DNA of 64,000 bases from Clarireedia homoeocarpa (taxonomy: Eukaryota; Ascomycota; Leotiomycetes; Helotiales; Rutstroemiaceae). The stretch's first letter is position 1, and the number at the start of each line of letters is the position of its first letter. The translations under genes and the position numbers were made by a program. The stretch spans positions 332,095 through 396,094 of the forward strand of contig LNKV01000026.1 in the NCBI GenBank assembly GCA_001465935.1. Reading direction: 5' to 3'. The notes under the pieces were generated by a model, which saw only the letters and a list, made by a program, of their open reading frames with translations, ran no database searches and was not told the origin of the DNA. Shown piece after piece: positions 58,763 through 64,000 of this stretch.

Positions 58763-59760
58763 ATGCAGCAAAACCCAATCCAAATTCAAAAAGTTTCTCG
58801 GCGCTTCAAAGCCGCGACCCCCCTCTTCCTCTTCCACGATGGCGGCGGCACGATCCTCCCTTACACTTTGCTTGGGGAGTTAAAGAGATCAGTCTGGGCG
58901 ATCTCCAATCCACATCTTCATGATGGAGGAGAGTTTGAGGGAGGGATAGAGGAGATGGGCTCTCAATATGCAGGGTTGGTTAGGAATACAATAGGCAAAG
59001 GCAGTGTCATACTTGGAGGCAAGTCACTTCAATCCCAAAAATCCCGAACTTCTATGAACGTTTGCCTAACACGCAACTAATAGGATGGTCAGCGGGGGGG
59101 TCTGTCGCTCTACAAGTCGCCAGATGTCTAGAGCATGTTCCCGGCATAGATGTCATTGGGCTCATAATGATCGACACGCCATATCCTGCCTACCCCGATT
59201 GGCGACCTGAAGATAGTAACCCGGTCAGATTCACACTTCCTCACCAACCAGGCCAGTCGGAAAGCTCAAGAACAGCCCAACAATTGGCTACAGATAGTGT
59301 CATCGAGGCTCTAGCAAAATGGCGTCTCCCGACTTGGAATGACACAAGGTAATGCCTTTACCTAGTTCGATAGAAAAAATTCACTTCACTCGTGCTCACA
59401 ACTCTCCAGAAGCGGTAAACCACCACCTACTGTGTTCATACGGGCGCTTCAGCTTGTTTCTGGGGATGGAGTACACGAGGTTGATTGGTTCAGAGAAGAA
59501 CCTGTTCTTGGCTGGAACAGGTATTCGCTCGACTTTATCGTCAAGGAAATACATGTCAAAGGCAATCACTTCAGCATTTTCACTGCAGGGCACGTAAGTT
59601 ACCACCTGTTCAGTATGGCTTCTTCCCGCTTCTGTTTGGCTGATGATATTAGTTGGCCCATCTGGAAGAGGTAATACTTGAATCTTGCAAATTGCTAGAA
59701 GGTCAAGCAAGTCAACCAATAGTAGCGTTAAAGGCTTTAGCGGCGGGTATCACTGTTTAG
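58763..59760 (+). CDS. Stand-alone thioesterase / alpha-beta hydrolase of PKS type
   Basis: Exons 58763-59018, 59084-59348, 59410-59593 and 59653-59760 join in phase to 270 residues. Features of the thioesterase domain: PLFLFHDGGGTILPY at the start, nucleophile elbow GWSAGGSVAL, IGLIMIDTPYP, and His in KGNHFSIF. The first intron has a GC donor (GGAG|GCAAGT, with AATAG at the other end); the frame on both sides and the rebuilt GWSAGG support it. The other two introns are GT..AG. Separate thioesterases of this kind release or edit products of neighbouring PKSs or NRPSs, and a PKS ketosynthase relic lies 750 bp downstream. It is the only fully intact member of the 55.5-61.6 kb group. A start at 58730 is a less likely alternative. 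Confidence 0.82.
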
Positions 59761-60511
59761 ATGTGCGGCACATAAATGTACAACACTTAGATTCCTTTTC
59801 GTACATTTTACCTCTCAAGGGGCAACTTTTTGTCTTCTAGATATGGACTAGCAATGGGCAACATCATCTCATCGTTTCAATCTTCACTTCTGTCTCAACG
59901 GTTTCATATTTGTAAATTGCCCAATCTATATTTCGAGAAGGGAAGACTATAAGTGTTGCTCAGGTAACATCTGAATTCTCATTGTGACTGAATCCCTCCA
60001 AAATGCGCTTATAAGAGATACTTGGTTGATGCAGCCCTGTACCTTATCCTGGGCTGGTTCAGTCCCGCAAATAACGCCAACATGAGATGGGAGGAGTCAT
60101 CCAAGTGTCCTTAACTGGATCGAAGACTTAACAGTCTGAGGATTATTCGGCGTCCGGAAGCAACAAATACAGTTCGTAGAACCGGAAAGCGAGAAGATGT
60201 CGGCTCGAGATGAACTCGGGAAGCCAAGGAATACATAGGGTTCGCCAGGGGCCTTGTCGTCTGCTCCACTCTTCCGGGCAACACGCCGTGGTAGAGCTGT
60301 TCTTTGGACTCTGATGCTCAGAATAGTTCAAAGTAGGCTATATAACCATTGGTCACTACTCTTAGCCTGCCAAACAAAAAATTACTTGACCCACCATCAC
60401 GTCTCAATCGATCAATCATTACTCGTTTGTACTATTGTAGCTCCCTTTTCACCACCGTTTCTCCGCACTCTTTTACTACCTGGTTTCGTGTCTTCTGCTT
60501 GCAACCGCAGC
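59761..60511. other. Intergenic region before the ketosynthase relic
   Basis: No gene seen. It would be the PKS promoter. Short frames at 60143-60331 and 60254 onward were read and rejected. Confidence 0.45.
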
Positions 60512-61563
60512 ATGCCTTCTCTGAATTCGAGCGCAGCTGATGTCAAATACCCAGAACCAATCGCAATTGTTGGAATATGTAGGCGCACATGAATTCACGT
60601 ATTCAACAAGAGATCAAGATCAGGCGCCTAACTCATGTGGTATAGGGTGTCGTTTTCCAGGCGACTCCGACTCGCCCAGTGAATTATGGCAGATGCTTCT
60701 AGACGAACGGCATGGGAGGTGCAAACCGCCTTTGTCTCGCTACAATATCGATGGGTTTGGAGCCAACAAAAACCCCCCAGGCAAGATGAAACCTATGGAG
60801 GGCTATTTCATCAATGAGGGAATATGGAGTTTCGATCCGTCTTTCTTCGGTATCGTAGATGCGGAGGCGGCAGCTATAGATCCCCAGCAAAGAAAATTGC
60901 TCGAGTGTGTGTATGAGGCATTTGAGTCCGGTGGAATAACCTTGGCTGGCGTGGCGGGCACGAATACCGGGGTATATGTTGGGAACTTCACCTACGATTA
61001 CTATTTGCAAGGAGTAAGTTCAGATTTCACACTCCTTTTCAATTTGAAGCTGTATTTGGCCTAGAATCGTAACGGAGTCTCTACTTGACCGTTCCGTGGC
61101 CAAAACTGCGGCAGTAGAAACAGTGTTCATGTTCCAATAGTAACGAGATTACGACAATCCCAAGACTTACTCCATGCTCGGAGGGTCAAACACAATTATC
61201 AGCAATAGGGTTAGCTATCTTTTTGATTTATACGGTCCAAGGTTTGTTTCATTAATCCCCAACATATAGACACGTTCACGCCTAACCCTACTTTACAGTT
61301 TCACACTGGACAGCGCTTGCAGCTCGTCCTTATACGCACTCCATTTGGCGTCACGGGCTCTTGCTAGTGGTGAGATTGATGGAGCAGTGGTAGGGGGTGT
61401 TAATCTCATGCTCGCGCCTGAAGTAAAGATGTCAAATGATCAGATCGGGACGCTGTCCGGGACGTCGACATCTCACAAATTCGATACCGCAGCTGATGGC
61501 TATGGCCGTGCGGAAGGCATTGGCGCTCTGTATCTGAAAAGACTATCTGTGAAAAGCTATTAA
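60512..61563 (+). pseudogene. Polyketide synthase ketosynthase N-terminus, broken and truncated
   Basis: The start MPSLNSSAADVKYPEPIAIVGI is followed by an intron (60579-60645) and CRFPGDSDSPSELWQML, GYFINEGIWSFDPSFFGI, AAAIDPQQRKLLECVYEAFESGG and GVYVGNFTYDYYLQG to 61013. After an intron the next exon should open at 61141, but its first codon is TAA where the family has Gln (CAA). It continues RDYDNPKTYSMLGG and SYLFDLYGP. A further intron leads to FTLDSACSSSLYALHLASRAL, with the active-site Cys, and DTAADGYGRAEG. The frame ends at 61563, before the two catalytic His motifs, where almost pure AT DNA begins. All later PKS domains are missing. The layout is that of a highly reducing PKS. Confidence 0.82.
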
Positions 61564-61566
61564 GAA

Positions 61567-64000
61567 TATATAAAGTGATAAAGATTTATTAATAAAAAAT
61601 AACTTTTTTATATATTTCTCTTAATTGACAGCTTGCTGCCGATAAATTCTCGACTAAGGCCCGTGACCTAAAATTCTGAGGGGGTTGCTTCTTTTTTCGT
61701 TCGTATAGACTATCTCTAATCCTAACGTTCTGATTAGTATAATCCTAGCTTTCTAATTAATTTATAATCTAGTCTTCTTATTAGTTATATATATTATTTG
61801 AAGTTAGCGACTTTAAATATTAACTTTATTAAAAATATAACTAGTAAATAATCTGTTAAATCAAACTATATTATTTTAAAAGTAACTTTTTACTATTAAA
61901 GAATATAATTAATATTTTTAATTAAAGAGATTAAAAAGTTAGAAATATAATTTATATAATAGTTTATATAACAATTTATATAATAATTTATAATATATAA
62001 TATAACTAATAATATAATAAATAACTTAGTAAATAATATAATAAATAGTATAATAAATAATATAATGAATAATATAATAAATAATTATAATTTTTAAAAA
62101 ACTAATAAAATATTATTTATTAAAAATAAACTATTTTTAATTATATTATAATTTCTTAATTCTAATTTTTTTTAATTTTAATTATTATATTAATTAGTTT
62201 TATTTATTAAATAAATATAATATATTTTTATAATAATAAAAAGTTTTATAAAATTATTTATAATTATATTAATTATAGAAATCTAATTAATTTTAATATT
62301 TTTTTTACTTTTTATTATATTTAATTTAAATATATATTAATATATTTTAATTTTATTATAAATTATAATATATTTATTTAAATAAATTAAATAATTTATT
62401 AATTATCATAAAAAATATTTAAATTTTACTTTAATATTTAATATTATTATAATTTTTTATTTAAAAGTTTTATAATTAATAATATTTTTAAAAAATTAAA
62501 AATAAAAACTATTTAAATTATATTACTAAAAATAATAAAGATATATTTATTGAAAATATTATTATTATAAATTATAATAAAGTTTTTAATTAAAATAAAA
62601 TATTTAAAATAATTATTTATAATATTAATATATTATTAAAAAAACTTTTATTAAAATTTAATTAATTTAAATTTTGTTTTTATAATATTTAATTAAGAAA
62701 TAAAATAATATAAATTAAAAAACTAATCTAATTCTAATAAACTTTAAATTATAATTAAAAAATAATATTATTAAAATTAATAAAAATAATAAATAAAAAT
62801 AATAATATTAAAATAAATTTTAAAAATTTAATTTAATAATCTAAAAACTTTAAATTAAAAATAATTTTTTTTTCTTTTTTTTAATTATTTAAATATTATG
62901 AAAATAATTAATTTTTATTTTTATTTTTATTTGAAATTATTATATTAGTTTATATTTAAAATTTTTTATTTAATTAATATATATTAAATAATAAACAATA
63001 ATAATATTATTTATATAAATTATAAATACTAATTAATTATTTATTTATATATTAATATTTATAATAATAAATTATTAATTTAATAGATTTAAATATAATT
63101 AAAACTAATAAATAAATTAAAGAATAATTAATTTAAATAAAAGTTTTTTTTATTTCTTTTTATTTACTTTTTTTATTAACTTTAAATTATTCTTTTTAAA
63201 TATTAAAACTTAGAGATTATATTAATATAAAAATTAAAAATAAAAATAATATTTATTAAAATAAAATTCTTTATATTAAATCTATTAAGATTCTTAAAAA
63301 TATTTTTAATAATATAAATATTATTTCTAATAATTAATAATAATAATATTTTAACTTTAATAATATTATTATTATTAAATTAAATAATCTTTTTATTATT
63401 AAATAAAAAGATATTATTAATTAAATATATTATATTATAATTATTTAAAAAAGTAAAATTTACTAAATAATATTTATTAGTAATAATTAATATAAAATAT
63501 ATATTAAAATTACTAATATTTATAAAAAAAATTAATAATTATTATTATAACTTTTTTAAAAAATAGTAATAAAAAGGTAATTAAATTAATTATTAATTAT
63601 AATAAACTTTTCTTAATTATAATCTTTTTTAAATTATTTTATTAATAGAATTTAATCTTCTTTTTAATTTATTTAATTTTAATAATATTAAATTTCTTTA
63701 AATTATCTTTTAATATTTTTCTTAATTAATTATAATTTTCTAGTTTTTAAATATATTTATTCTTTTAATTAAAAAACTAATTTTTTAAATAATATAAATA
63801 ATTCTTATTTTTTTTAAACTAATTTATTTTTATTATTTTAAATTTTAAATTTAAATTTATCTTTCTTATTTAAAATAATCTTTAATTTTATAATATTTTT
63901 TATAAAAATTATTATTATAAATATACTCTTTTCTTTAAATTTATAAGATTTATTAACTAATTATATAATAAAAATAATATTTACTTTATTTAAAATTAAA
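61567..64000. other. Extreme AT-rich isochore
   Basis: By eye more than 90% A+T from about 61760 on, with a transition zone from 61567. It is made mostly of TTAAT, ATAAT and TATTA words, with no open frame of length and no tandem unit. This is the pattern expected of repeats saturated by repeat-induced point mutation, or of a pericentromeric region. Mitochondrial DNA is unlikely because no rRNA, tRNA or coding block is visible. The original sequence cannot be recognised. Confidence 0.8.

Noticed and set aside
61567..64000. Mitochondrial insertion (NUMT) as the source of the AT block
   Set aside because: No mitochondrial gene, tRNA or rRNA pattern is visible and the A+T content is too uniform.
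1..64000. CRISPR arrays, bacterial operons, tRNA or rRNA genes
   Set aside because: The DNA is fungal nuclear; no spaced direct repeats of CRISPR type, and no tRNA or rRNA was recognised by eye, though a tRNA could be missed without a scan.

Overview
The window is nuclear DNA of a filamentous ascomycete (Pezizomycotina). Most genes carry introns of about 46-75 nt with GT..AG ends and a CTRAY branch site. The gene content (ENA-type P-ATPase, Hir3, ChAPs, BCS1-like AAA protein, GH55, highly reducing PKS) fits this group. Codon use and intron size would suit Leotiomycetes/Helotiales, but that placement is a guess. All splice coordinates were worked out by eye from reading frames and splice consensus.

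Positions 1-26050 are a gene-dense housekeeping block. In order it holds: an ENA-type cation P-ATPase (minus, cut by the window start), a small secreted Cys protein (minus), a ChAPs/Bud7-like exomer protein (minus), a membrane-anchored amidohydrolase (plus), a coiled-coil orphan (plus), Hir3 histone regulator (plus), a small secreted protein (plus), riboflavin synthase (minus), a short conserved hydrophilic protein (plus) and a BCS1-like AAA ATPase (minus).

Positions 26050-61560 are accessory in character. Intact genes are a GH55 exo-beta-1,3-glucanase, a CE1-type esterase, a metzincin-like metalloprotease with three H-type-lectin-like repeats, a 1,692-residue protein with two membrane-hairpin/helical modules that looks like an alpha-pore-forming protein, an alcohol acetyltransferase and a stand-alone thioesterase. 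Between them lie relics: a sulfate permease, the C-terminal half of a GH35 beta-galactosidase, an orphan PKS carrier-protein end, a PIF1-like helicase fragment, a truncated Baeyer-Villiger monooxygenase, a frameshifted BAHD-type acyltransferase and a truncated PKS ketosynthase. Several nonsense codons are TGG to TAG or CAA to TAA, as expected from C-to-T mutation at CpA (RIP). Two related palindrome-rich elements, minisatellites and hairpins are scattered through this part.

Positions 61567-64000 are almost pure A+T (above 90% by eye) with no credible gene. This is an AT isochore of the RIP type, and it begins exactly where the ketosynthase is cut off.

The most unusual element is the giant pore-former-like gene (45379-50573). 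It is arranged divergently with the metalloprotease/lectin gene, and the pair may form a secretion-independent effector or defence module. The 53-61.5 kb stretch reads as the decaying edge of a polyketide gene cluster (PKS, thioesterase, two acyltransferases, monooxygenase).
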